Positions 17,396-25,180 of a DNA stretch of 37,046 bases are shown here, piece by piece. Where the stretch lies: positions 1 to 37,046 of the forward strand of contig JBJTOP010000301.1 in assembly GCA_046074645.1 (NCBI GenBank), written 5' to 3'. The notes beneath the pieces are model-generated. The model had not been told where the DNA came from, searched no databases, and saw nothing but the letters and a program-made list of their open reading frames with translations. Position numbers and translations under genes: made by a program. Origin of the DNA: SXXK01 sp046074645 (GTDB lineage: Bacteria; Planctomycetota; Planctomycetia; Planctomycetales; Planctomycetaceae). Numbering within the stretch: the first letter of the stretch is position 1; the number at the start of each line of letters is the position of its first letter.

Positions 17396-19631
17396 TTCGT
17401 CACCGCCGGTCACACAACGACCCCACACGCCACTGCCGCTGCGGCTCGCTCGACTCGCTCGCAAAGAACTCCGCGAATCGCTCCGCGATCGTCGCACACT
17501 CGCCACACTCGTGCTCATGCCGCTCATCGTCTATCCGCTGCTGGGAATGGTGATACAGAAGTTCGCCATCTCCCGCGCGGGGGGCGAAGTTCCGGAAGCC
17601 GTCGTCCTGCTCCATGATCAGATCCCGCTGCAGGAAGCCGTGCTGATGCTCAGAGAACTGCCGGACGAACAGTCGTCTGCGAAGCCGACAGCAGTCGATC
17701 AGCAGACATCGAACCAGCTTCCCCGTCTGCCCGGTGGTCTGCCCAGCGCTCTGCCCGGCTCGAATCTTCCAGACACTCCACGAATTCGTATCGAAGCACA
17801 ACCGTTTTCGGCGGAACAGATTCGGGAGGCCGTCAGGCTGGGCGCTGCGGATGCCGGCGTGCTGCTGGTCTCCGGGCCGGCAACTCCCGGCGGCTCCGGG
17901 ACTCAGTCGGATGTGCTTCAGGTTGTCTGCCGCGAACAAGAGCCGCTCAGCGAAAACGCGGCTGCAGAGCTGGAACGTCGACTGCGGGAAAATCGCGACG
18001 AACTCATGCGACAACTGCTCGATCAAACCCGTTTCGGCCGCGTTGCCATGCCCTACGTGCGTCGCCTCGCAATTGCTGCCACAGCCCCCGCCGAATCACC
18101 ACTGGCCGCCTTTGTCCCGCTCATGCTCGTGCTCATGACAATGACCGGAGCCGTCTATCCTGCCATCGATCTCACAGCCGGTGAACGCGAGCGTGGCACT
18201 CTGGAAATGCTCATGGCTGCCCCTGTTCCGCCGCAGCATATTCTGCTGGGAAAATTCGCCGCTGTATTTCTTGTCGCCGTGATGACGGCACTCGTGAATC
18301 TCATTGGCATGATGCTCACCTTATACGGAACGGGGTTCGACCGCGTCCTGCTCAGCAACGGTGCCGGTCCGCTGATGCTTGCTCAGGTCCTGCTGATGCT
18401 TGTCGTCTTTGCCGCATTCTTTTCAGCCGTGCTGTTATCCGTCACCAGTTTTGCACGCAGCTTCCGCGAGGCCCAGGCGTGGCTGATTCCGCTGATGCTG
18501 GTTTCGCTGGCTCCAGGCATTCTCAGTCTGATGCCCGGAGTACGGCTGACCTTTCCGCTGGCACTTGTGCCGCTTGTCAACATCGTGCTGCTTGGGCGTG
18601 AGCTCTTCCAGGGCGACGCAACGCTGCCGCTGTTTGCCGCCACCGTGACAGCGACTGCTGCCTGGTCCGCTGCCGCGCTGACGCTGGCAGCTCGCATCTT
18701 CGGAAGCGATGCCGTACTGCAATCCGCACCCGCTCCACTGACAGCCCAGAACAGCGGACGTCGCCCGGCAGAGCTTCCACCGAGTCTCGTGGCTGCCTGC
18801 TCGGCGGTCCTGCTGCCGCTGTTCATCATCATCTCCATGTCCCGGCACCGACTCGTAAACCCGGAAAACACGTCCGCACAATTGCTGCTTTCCGCCGCAA
18901 TCCTCCTCGGTCTGCTCTGCGGCCTGCCGCTGGTCTTCCTGCGAATTGCACGACAGCCGGTCGCGGCTGCGTTTTCCGTCAGACCCTTTCAACCGCGAAT
19001 GCTGGCCGGTGCACTCCTGCTGGGCCTCTCCGCATGGACTGCCGTTTATGAACTGCTGATCATGGCCAACGGTCTGTCAGGCTGGAGCAAACTGCTGGAG
19101 AATCCGGCGATTCAGGAAATGGTGAAACGACTCAAAGAACAGTCATCGCTGCCACTCCAGCTTGTCTGCCTGGCCCTTGTACCGGCCGTCGCTGAAGAAC
19201 TCTTCTTTCGCGGCTTTCTGATGAATGGTCTCCTGACGCGTTCTCGTGGCCGCACTGCACCGCTGCTCATCTCTTCCAGCATATTTGCTGCAGCGCATCT
19301 CGTCCCGGATCTGGCTCTTGAACGGTTTCCCGGTACAATGCTCCTGGGACTGCTCCTGGGAATCGTCCGACTGCACAGCGGCAGCGTGCTCCCGGGAATG
19401 CTCCTGCACGCCGCCAACAATGGCCTGCTGCTAAGTCTGGAAACTCTGAATCCATGGTTCACGCTTGCCGGAATCAATCTGAATCTGGACGAACAGGTCC
19501 ATCTGCCTCCAAAGCTGCTGATCCCGGCCACACTGCTCCTGATCACCGGCGCCGCGCTGATTCTTCGTGGTGCAAACAAACCATCCTCCGGAAATCGACA
19601 TGAACACTTGGGATCTGAAACAGGAGTTTGA
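17388..19631 (+). CDS. ABC-2 permease (NatB-like) fused to a CPBP intramembrane protease domain
   Basis: The 747-residue protein starts at 17388, overlapping the ATPase gene by 8 bases. The N-terminal half is an ABC-2 permease: a first membrane helix at about residues 38-60, a large extracytoplasmic domain (about 60-240), then a cluster of helices with the NatB-type segment DLTAGERERGTLEMLMAAP. The C-terminal part is a CPBP (CAAX protease and bacteriocin-processing) domain with all three motifs: EELFFR (Glu603, Glu604, Arg608), FAAAH (His637) and HAANN (His674, Asn678). CPBP proteins are membrane-embedded glutamate-type proteases. The fusion implies that export and intramembrane proteolysis are physically linked. 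The downstream M48 protease gene starts within the last 32 bases. Confidence 0.92.
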   Translation: MSDSSPPVTQRPHTPLPLRLARLARKELRESLRDRRTLATLVLMPLIVYPLLGMVIQKFAISRAGGEVPEAVVLLHDQIPLQEAVLMLRELPDEQSSAKPTAVDQQTSNQLPRLPGGLPSALPGSNLPDTPRIRIEAQPFSAEQIREAVRLGAADAGVLLVSGPATPGGSGTQSDVLQVVCREQEPLSENAAAELERRLRENRDELMRQLLDQTRFGRVAMPYVRRLAIAATAPAESPLAAFVPLMLVLMTMTGAVYPAIDLTAGERERGTLEMLMAAPVPPQHILLGKFAAVFLVAVMTALVNLIGMMLTLYGTGFDRVLLSNGAGPLMLAQVLLMLVVFAAFFSAVLLSVTSFARSFREAQAWLIPLMLVSLAPGILSLMPGVRLTFPLALVPLVNIVLLGRELFQGDATLPLFAATVTATAAWSAAALTLAARIFGSDAVLQSAPAPLTAQNSGRRPAELPPSLVAACSAVLLPLFIIISMSRHRLVNPENTSAQLLLSAAILLGLLCGLPLVFLRIARQPVAAAFSVRPFQPRMLAGALLLGLSAWTAVYELLIMANGLSGWSKLLENPAIQEMVKRLKEQSSLPLQLVCLALVPAVAEELFFRGFLMNGLLTRSRGRTAPLLISSSIFAAAHLVPDLALERFPGTMLLGLLLGIVRLHSGSVLPGMLLHAANNGLLLSLETLNPWFTLAGINLNLDEQVHLPPKLLIPATLLLITGAALILRGANKPSSGNRHEHLGSETGV

Positions 19632-20727
19632 AGCGGGTGTGTTCAGTGACCAGGTGCCTGGCGGTCGCTGCAGTGTGACGCTTCATTGTGAAGCCGCAGG
19701 CCTTAAAGCAGTCACGGAGGCAGGACAGGAGTTTTTCCTGCGGTACGACCAGATGCAGCTGGAGCTGGGTGGCGCCAGTGGCCGCATGTTCTTCTGTCGC
19801 AATGCCGACCGGACATTGACGCTGTTTTGCGAGGATCGGGAGTTCCGAACAGCCCTGGAACTGCACAGCAGCACACTCCTCGCCGAACAGCTCGCAGGTA
19901 TCTCCGCCGACCACAAAAGTAACCGCAGTCGCGGCCGCAGCATCCTGCTGCTCAGTCTGCTCGCACTGGGACTCCTGCTGTACGGTGGCTACTACGCCGC
20001 ACTGGCACTCGGCCGAGTCGCCGTAAAGACGCTGCCAGTGCAGGTCGATGAACAGATCGGGAAGCTGGCGTATTCACAGATGGATCATGGTGGCCCCGAA
20101 ATCACGGATCCGCTGATCGTGGATTCCTGCCGTGAAATCGTTCAACAGCTCGAACCCCACTCCGCCCTGCAGGGACTCAAGTTCGAAATCAAGGTGATCG
20201 ATTCCGAGGATGTCAACGCGTTTTGTCTCCCCGGAGGCAAGATGGTCATCTTCACCGGACTCCTGAAATCAGCGCGCACTCCCGAAGAAGTGGCCGGCGT
20301 GATCAGCCACGAAATGGCCCACGCAACGCTCCGACATGGCCTGCAGACGGTTGTGCGGTCCGCGGGAGTAATCGTCGCGGTGCAGCTCATGGTCGGTGAC
20401 GCCGCAGGACTCGTGGCTCTCGCTGCCGAACTGGGACAGCAGGCAGCACTCACCAGCTACAGCCGTGAACTGGAAACGGAGGCTGACGTGGAAGGTGTTC
20501 GCATGCTGCATGCCGCCGCCATTGACCCGCTCGCACTGGCCCTGTTTTTTGAACATTTGAAGGAACAGGGCCAGGATGTCCCTGCCGCCATCGCGTGGAT
20601 TTCAACGCATCCCCAGCACGACGTTCGCATCGCATCCATTCGCGCCCGAGTTGCCGATTTGCCTCCGCAACAGTATCGTTCACTTAATATCGACTGGGAC
20701 GGACTTAAACGCCGCCTTCAGAAATAA
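19600..20727 (+). CDS. Membrane-anchored M48 family zinc metalloprotease
   Basis: The protein has 375 residues from the ATG at 19600; an in-frame ATG at 19567 is less likely. An N-terminal domain of about 105 residues that I do not recognise precedes one membrane helix (about residues 113-136). The peptidase domain contains the zinc site HEMAH (His237, Glu238, His241) and the third ligand Glu292 in ELETEAD, where the ETEAD spacing fits M48. The C-terminal THPQHDVRIASIRA motif is also typical. The layout resembles Oma1/BepA-like M48 peptidases without the TPR tail. The protein would degrade or process envelope proteins. The gene overlaps the permease-CPBP gene by 32 bases and precedes the first AIM24 gene by 13 bases, so it is part of the same operon. 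Confidence 0.93.
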   Translation: MNTWDLKQEFEAGVFSDQVPGGRCSVTLHCEAAGLKAVTEAGQEFFLRYDQMQLELGGASGRMFFCRNADRTLTLFCEDREFRTALELHSSTLLAEQLAGISADHKSNRSRGRSILLLSLLALGLLLYGGYYAALALGRVAVKTLPVQVDEQIGKLAYSQMDHGGPEITDPLIVDSCREIVQQLEPHSALQGLKFEIKVIDSEDVNAFCLPGGKMVIFTGLLKSARTPEEVAGVISHEMAHATLRHGLQTVVRSAGVIVAVQLMVGDAAGLVALAAELGQQAALTSYSRELETEADVEGVRMLHAAAIDPLALALFFEHLKEQGQDVPAAIAWISTHPQHDVRIASIRARVADLPPQQYRSLNIDWDGLKRRLQK

Positions 20728-20740
20728 CCGGAAGCAACCC

Positions 20741-21394
20741 ATGGAATCAGAAATCCGTAATCGCCCTTCCTTCGCTAATGTGCTTGTCAAACTGCAGCCC
20801 GGCGAAATGATCACTGCAGAAGCAGACGCCATGGCCAGTATGTCCAGTGGTATTCGACTGGTCACACGCTGGAACGGCGGCATGTTCGCGGCCATCATGC
20901 GGCGACTCTTCGGTGGCGAATCGATGTTCGTCAACGAATTCCACGCAGATACCCCCGCCGAACTGGTGCTCACACAGGCACTCCCCGGCGACATCGAATG
21001 CATGCAGCTTGCGGGCACATCGCTGTTCCTCCAGCCCGGCGCATTCCTCGCCTGCGAACCCGGAGTTCGCCTCGGAACGCAGTGGGCCGGCTTCGCCAGC
21101 CTCATCGGCGGCGAAGGCCTGTTTCGACTCGTCGTCTCTGGCCACGGCCGAGTCTGGTTTTCGGCATACGGCGGAATTTATGTCCGGGAAGTCACAGACG
21201 AATACATCGTCGATTCCGGACACCTCGTCGGCTATGAACCAACCGTTAATATCCGCGTGGGACTTCCTGGCGGCATCTTTTCCAGTTTCTTCAGTGGTGA
21301 AGGACTGGTCACGCGTGTTCGCGGGCCGGGACGCATTTACCTGCAGTCCCGCAACTTCAGCGCTCTGACCGCCTGGATCAACTCACACATCTGA
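20741..21394 (+). CDS. AIM24 family protein, copy 1 of 3
   Basis: The 217-residue protein starts at 20741, 13 bases after the M48 gene. It has the AIM24/TIGR00266 pattern: an N-terminal LQPGEMITAEADAMASMS segment, LFGGESMFVNEF, a central GDIECMQL segment, GGEGLFRLVVSGHGRVW, and a C-terminal SGEGLVTRVRGPGRIYLQSRN. The fold is a double-stranded beta-helix-like glycine-rich domain. The yeast namesake is a mitochondrial inner-membrane protein; bacterial members have no settled function. No signal peptide or membrane helix is visible, so it is probably cytoplasmic or peripherally membrane-bound. It diverges more from copies 2 and 3 than they do from each other. Confidence 0.93.
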   Translation: MESEIRNRPSFANVLVKLQPGEMITAEADAMASMSSGIRLVTRWNGGMFAAIMRRLFGGESMFVNEFHADTPAELVLTQALPGDIECMQLAGTSLFLQPGAFLACEPGVRLGTQWAGFASLIGGEGLFRLVVSGHGRVWFSAYGGIYVREVTDEYIVDSGHLVGYEPTVNIRVGLPGGIFSSFFSGEGLVTRVRGPGRIYLQSRNFSALTAWINSHI

Positions 21395-21411
21395 ATCAAA
21401 CGGGGGCTGAT

Positions 21412-22095
21412 ATGCAACATCAAATCCTCTGCCGCCCAATGGCGTCGGTCGTTAAACTGGGCCTTGATGAAGGTGAAAGTGTCACCTGCGAAGTCGGTGC
21501 CATGATCGCCATGACCGAAGGACTCAGCGTCGAAACCACTTCCGCCATGAAAGGCAAAGCGGGCGGGCTCTTAAGCGGTGTGAAGAGAATGTTCGCCGGC
21601 GAAAATTACTTCCTCAACCACTTCACCGCGCAACAGGAAGATCAAATCCTGATTCTTGGGCCAACCATGCAGGGCGATGTCATCCATCATCGACTGCGAG
21701 GTGGTACTCTTCTGATCCAGGGCTCCAGCTGGCTCGCCAGCACTCCAGGCGTCACCATCGATGCCTCCTGGCAGGGGCTCGGCAAAGCCTTCTTCAGCGG
21801 TGAAGGCGCGTTCTGGATTCGAGCCCAGGGACAGGGAGATATTTTTCTGTCCAGCTTCGGAGCCATCTACGAGGTTGAAGTCAACGGCCAGTACACCGTT
21901 GACACCGGCCACATCGTGGCCTTCGAAGACACCATGCAATTCCAGATTGTCAAAGCCGGTGCCAGCCTGATCGGCAGTTTGCTCGGCGGCGAAGGTCTTG
22001 TCTGCCGCTTCACCGGCCAGGGGAAGCTCTACTGCCAAAGTCATAACCCCAAAAGCTTCGGTCAAATGCTCAGCCCCAGCCTGAAACCACGCTGA
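21412..22095 (+). CDS. AIM24 family protein, copy 2 of 3
   Basis: The 227-residue protein starts at 21412, 17 bases after copy 1. Its diagnostic segments are LDEGESVTCEVGAMIAMTEG near the N-terminus, MFAGENYFLNHF, FFSGEGAFWIRAQGQGDIFL, a VDTGHIVAFEDTMQF segment and the closing GGEGLVCRFTGQGKLYCQS. It lines up with copies 1 and 3 along its whole length, so the three arose by tandem duplication. Two repeated GEG turns are kept in every copy. No membrane segment is seen. The gene is close to both neighbours and is surely co-transcribed with them. Confidence 0.94.
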   Translation: MQHQILCRPMASVVKLGLDEGESVTCEVGAMIAMTEGLSVETTSAMKGKAGGLLSGVKRMFAGENYFLNHFTAQQEDQILILGPTMQGDVIHHRLRGGTLLIQGSSWLASTPGVTIDASWQGLGKAFFSGEGAFWIRAQGQGDIFLSSFGAIYEVEVNGQYTVDTGHIVAFEDTMQFQIVKAGASLIGSLLGGEGLVCRFTGQGKLYCQSHNPKSFGQMLSPSLKPR

Positions 22096-22123
22096 GCAAT
22101 CGCGTCTTTGTGAAAGCAGTCCC

Positions 22124-22822
22124 ATGAAAAGTCTCGATCATCAGATCTCGATGTCCCCGGACTTCGCTGTCGTCTCCGTGCGACTCCAGCAGGGCCAGCG
22201 CGTGTACTCCGAACCGTCAGCAATGGCCTCCATGACGCCAAACCTCACCCTCAAAGCCGGACTCAAATCCGGCCTCCGCAAATCCCTCGGACGCGTCTTC
22301 GCCGGAGAAAGCCTCGTCACCAGCACCTACAGCGCAGACTCCGGACCCGGCGAAGTCACATTCGCCCCAGGCATCCCCGGCGATATCTGCCATCATTACC
22401 TCGACCGCAGTTCCCTTTACCTCCAGCGCGGCTCGTTCCTTGCCCATTCCGAAGGTGTTGAAATCAGCGGAAAATGGCAGGGAGCAAAAGGTTTCTTCAG
22501 CGGCGAAGGACTGGTCCTCGTCAAAGCCTCCGGAACCGGTGACATCTTCTTCAACTCGTACGGCGCCATCATCGAATTTGATGTCCGCAACAGCCTGCTG
22601 ATCGATACGGGATACATCGTTGGGTTTGAAGACACCCTCCAATACCAGGTGCAGGTCCTCCGCGGCGCCCGCCCCACCAAAACCATCAAAAACTTCCTCT
22701 TCGGCGGCGAAGGCCTCGTCTGCCGCTTCAACGGTCAGGGCAAAGTCTGGGTCCAGACCCGATACGTCTACCCACTGCTCCAGTGGGTCTACCCCTTCCG
22801 CCGCGTGCAGCGACAAAACTGA
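22124..22822 (+). CDS. AIM24 family protein, copy 3 of 3
   Basis: The 232-residue protein starts at 22124, 28 bases after copy 2. It shows LQQGQRVYSEPSAMASMTPN, VFAGESLVTSTY, FFSGEGLVLVKASGTGDIFF, IDTGYIVGFEDTLQYQV and GGEGLVCRFNGQGKVWVQT. Compared with copy 2 it has a few extra basic residues before the last GEG turn (LRGARPTKTIKNFLF). It is the last gene of the ABC/protease/AIM24 operon; a small hairpin without T-run follows at 22828-22846. Confidence 0.94.
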   Translation: MKSLDHQISMSPDFAVVSVRLQQGQRVYSEPSAMASMTPNLTLKAGLKSGLRKSLGRVFAGESLVTSTYSADSGPGEVTFAPGIPGDICHHYLDRSSLYLQRGSFLAHSEGVEISGKWQGAKGFFSGEGLVLVKASGTGDIFFNSYGAIIEFDVRNSLLIDTGYIVGFEDTLQYQVQVLRGARPTKTIKNFLFGGEGLVCRFNGQGKVWVQTRYVYPLLQWVYPFRRVQRQN

Positions 22823-23266
22823 TCATTCGGGAAATCCAAATTCCCGCAGGAACTCTGCAGCCCCCCACCAATCCATCCCTGCCCCCTGCCGCTGTGCACG
22901 ATGTCCTTGCGGTTGACTCGCTCACACTCATCGCAAACGTGCGGACCATTCGCAGTTGGACGTCCTGTTGGGGTCCCATGAAGGCGCAAATCTGAAATGC
23001 TGGAAGTCTAAACCTTCTGTCCCTTTGCGCCTTTGCGTGAGACCAACCCTCCCTGCAATCGCCGAACTTCAGGTACATGGCACTGTCCCATTTCCCTCAG
23101 CGGCACTGATTGAAGACCCGCAGCAATCAGGCCACGGCCGTCAGGGAGTTCATGAGCCGAGCGACGTTTCTCCGCCAAAGCTGACACAAAGCGGGAAACC
23201 TGCTGATCTGCGTTCGGTGATCACCGCCGATAAATCCATGGGAGTGGTGCAGGAGAGTGCAGACGA
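22823..23266. other. Intergenic region with a candidate dispersed repeat
   Basis: No gene is supported in these 444 bases. A 6-bp hairpin (CGGGAA 22828-22833 / TTCCCG 22841-22846) follows the last AIM24 stop. AAGGCGCAAA (22981-22990) is repeated in inverted form as TTTGCGCCTT (23024-23033), within CCCTTTGCGCCTTTGCGTGA (23021-23040). That phrase resembles intergenic repeats I know from several bacterial genomes. A ribosome binding site for the next gene (AGGAGA) is at about 23251-23256. Confidence 0.5.
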
Positions 23267-24859
23267 GTGACAACAGACAGGGTGCAGGAGCTGCGCGACA
23301 TCGCGGCTCGCGGCGAATCGCAAACAGTCGAGTTCAGGAACACGACGGCGCAACTGCCACGCGCCGGTGAAACACTCTGCGGAATGCTCAACAGCGATGG
23401 TGGAATCGTCCTGATCGGCGTCTCTGCATCCGGAGAGCTTCGAGGTCAGGACGTGAGCGATTCAACGCAGCAGGAGATTGCCCGCATGCTGGATCGCTTT
23501 CAGCCCACAGCTCCGATTGAGCTGCAAATTGCCCTGCTGCCTGACCTTCGCAGGTCAGGCATTCCGCTTGAAGTCCCCCAGTGGCTCCGATGGTGCTCCG
23601 TACACTTACGACGGTCGTGCATGGCAACGAACCGGCACAACCACCTCTCGCATGCCGCAGGACCAGTATGAGCGGCTGCTGATGCAGCAACAGCACGCGC
23701 GACGACGCTGGGAAAACCAACCCGCAGTCGGCGTTACACTGGACGATCTCGATCATGAAGAAATCCTTCGCACGCGGGAGGATGCAATCCGATTTCGCAG
23801 AATCTCCGCAGGCACCAGCCGCGACGTGGGCGATATTCTCGACCGGCTGGGTTCGCGGCATGACGGCCAGATCACCCAGGCCGCTCAGGTCCTTTACGGT
23901 CTGCGGTTTCTCCCTGATTAACCGCAGGTTCGTGTGAAGATGGGCCGTTTTCGAGGCACGAAGATCACTGGTGACATCCTCGATAACAAGCAGCAATTCC
24001 TGCATGCCTTCGCAGTCGTGCGCGAAGCCATGGCGTTTCTTGACCGCACCCTGCCGCTCTCCGGGCACTTCGTCACAGGCCGTATCCAGCGGGAAGACCG
24101 TTTGCCCGTCCCAGCCGACGCACTCCGAGAAGTGATCCTCAACGCAGTCATGCATCGCGATTATTCCAATCCCGGCGGTGATATCTCCATCGCAGTCTTT
24201 GATGATCGGATCGAGATCAGCAGCTATGGCAATCTGCTCCCCGGTGTCACTCCGGAACTGCTCAGCGGCCCCCACAAATCGATCCTGCGAAATCCACTGA
24301 TTGCTGAGACGTTTCACAGAACCGGTGCTGTCGAGACATGGGGCCGTGGTACGAACCGAGTGATTGAAGTCTGCGGGGAACATAGCGTTGAACCGCCCGT
24401 TTTTGAACTGCAAAGCCACTGTGTTGTGGTCAGGTTCCCGGTCAAAGTCGGCCCGACCCCCCAAGTCACCCCTCAAGTCACCCCTCAAGCCGCCCCCCAA
24501 GTTGCCCCTCAAGTTGTGGCCCAAGTCTTTTCCCATGTCTTTTCCCATGTTGGGCTCGAACACAGCCCCCAAGTAACCCCCAAGTCACCCCCGAGGACGT
24601 CGTACCCGAGGTCCAATCCCCTCTCAGTTCGAAGGTCATTGCGATTCTTGCAGCGGCCATGGAGCCGCGTAATCTCGCTGAACTTCAGCTGGCCGCAGGC
24701 CTGAAGGATCGAAAAAACTTTCGATTCAAGCATTTAGAACCCCTGGTCGACATCGGCTGGTTGCAGATGACCATCCCTGATAAACCTCGGAGCTCCCTGC
24801 AGCGGTATGTGCTGACGGGCGAGGGTCGGACTGTACTGTCACTGGCACGGCAGAAATAA
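23267..24859 (+). pseudogene. Broken AlbA_2/Schlafen-type ATP-binding (COG2865-like) gene
   Basis: Read across three lesions, the region encodes one protein of about 530 residues. It starts with GTG at 23267 after an AGGAGA ribosome binding site. The N-terminal AlbA_2 part shows ESQTVEFRNTTAQLPRAGETLCGMLNSDGG. An extra C in the C5 run 23575-23579 shifts the frame; removing it restores EVP-SGSDGAPYTYDGRAWQRTG. A TAA at 23919-23921 falls where family members have Tyr in LPDYPQ, so it is a nonsense change. The C-terminal ATP-binding part then reads on: ALREVILNAVMHRDYSNPGG and ETWGRGTNRVIEVC. After a PQVTP repeat linker, a missing C in the C5 run 24577-24581 shifts the frame again; restoring it gives a winged-helix-like tail ending at 24859. 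A real pseudogene is likely, but homopolymer sequencing errors could explain the two frameshifts. Confidence 0.85.
24462..24592 (+). repeat. 12-bp tandem repeat tract encoding a PQVT-type linker
   Basis: CAAGTCACCCCT occurs twice exactly (24462-24473 and 24474-24485), followed by decaying copies. CTTTTCCCATGT is also tandemly doubled (24527-24538 and 24539-24550). The unit is four codons and encodes Gln-Val-Thr-Pro. The tract ends in C5 runs, one of which carries a frameshift. Confidence 0.8.
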
Positions 24860-25074
24860 TCGGGAGCTGTCACCAGACATTCCAGGACATCCCATTTCCC
24901 ACGCTTGGCGGGATTGACTTGTCCCCAGAAACCCGGCTTTGCCTAAAGCAGTCACTTGCGAAAAATCAGTAAATTTGTTTATTTTGCAAAAAATCGCTCA
25001 GGTTTATCGAGGTATCAGCCGAACACCAGCTTTCTCAGAAAACGCGCACCTGCCTGTTCTCGGGTCTGGAACGC
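24860..25074. other. Intergenic region with an AT-rich patch
   Basis: No gene is seen between 24860 and 25180; this entry covers the part before the promoter. At 24950-25000 the composition turns AT-rich. TTGCGAAAAATC (24956-24967) and TTGCAAAAAATC (24984-24995) form a direct repeat with one mismatch, 28 bases apart, which could be a protein binding site. Confidence 0.4.
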
Positions 25075-25103
25075 TTGTTAATGGCAGGTCGGCAGGCTAC
25101 AAT
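25075..25103 (+). promoter_or_regulatory. Sigma-70 type promoter for the alpha-CTD/TPR gene
   Basis: TTGTTA (25075-25080) and TACAAT (25098-25103) are separated by exactly 17 bases. Transcription would start near 25110, giving a leader of about 70 bases before the GTG at 25181. Confidence 0.6.
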
Positions 25104-25180
25104 CCACGGTTTCTCGCAAGTTTCCCGGCTCCGCGGTGTTCGGAAACATTCGCCCTCTGTACTGTCAGGAATCGACCGAA

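Noticed and set aside
22828..22846. Terminator after the AIM24 operon
   Set aside because: The stem is only 6 bp and no T-run follows, so it is mentioned under the intergenic region only.
23388..24572. Long minus-strand frame of 394 codons opposite the broken AlbA_2 gene
   Set aside because: It spans both lesions on the other strand but its N-terminus is the antisense of the 12-bp repeat tract (Gly/Asp/Leu repeats), it has no ribosome binding site and no recognisable domain. The plus strand carries clear family motifs.
24462..24592. CRISPR-like array
   Set aside because: Repeats are 12 bp, contiguous, in coding frame and without spacers.
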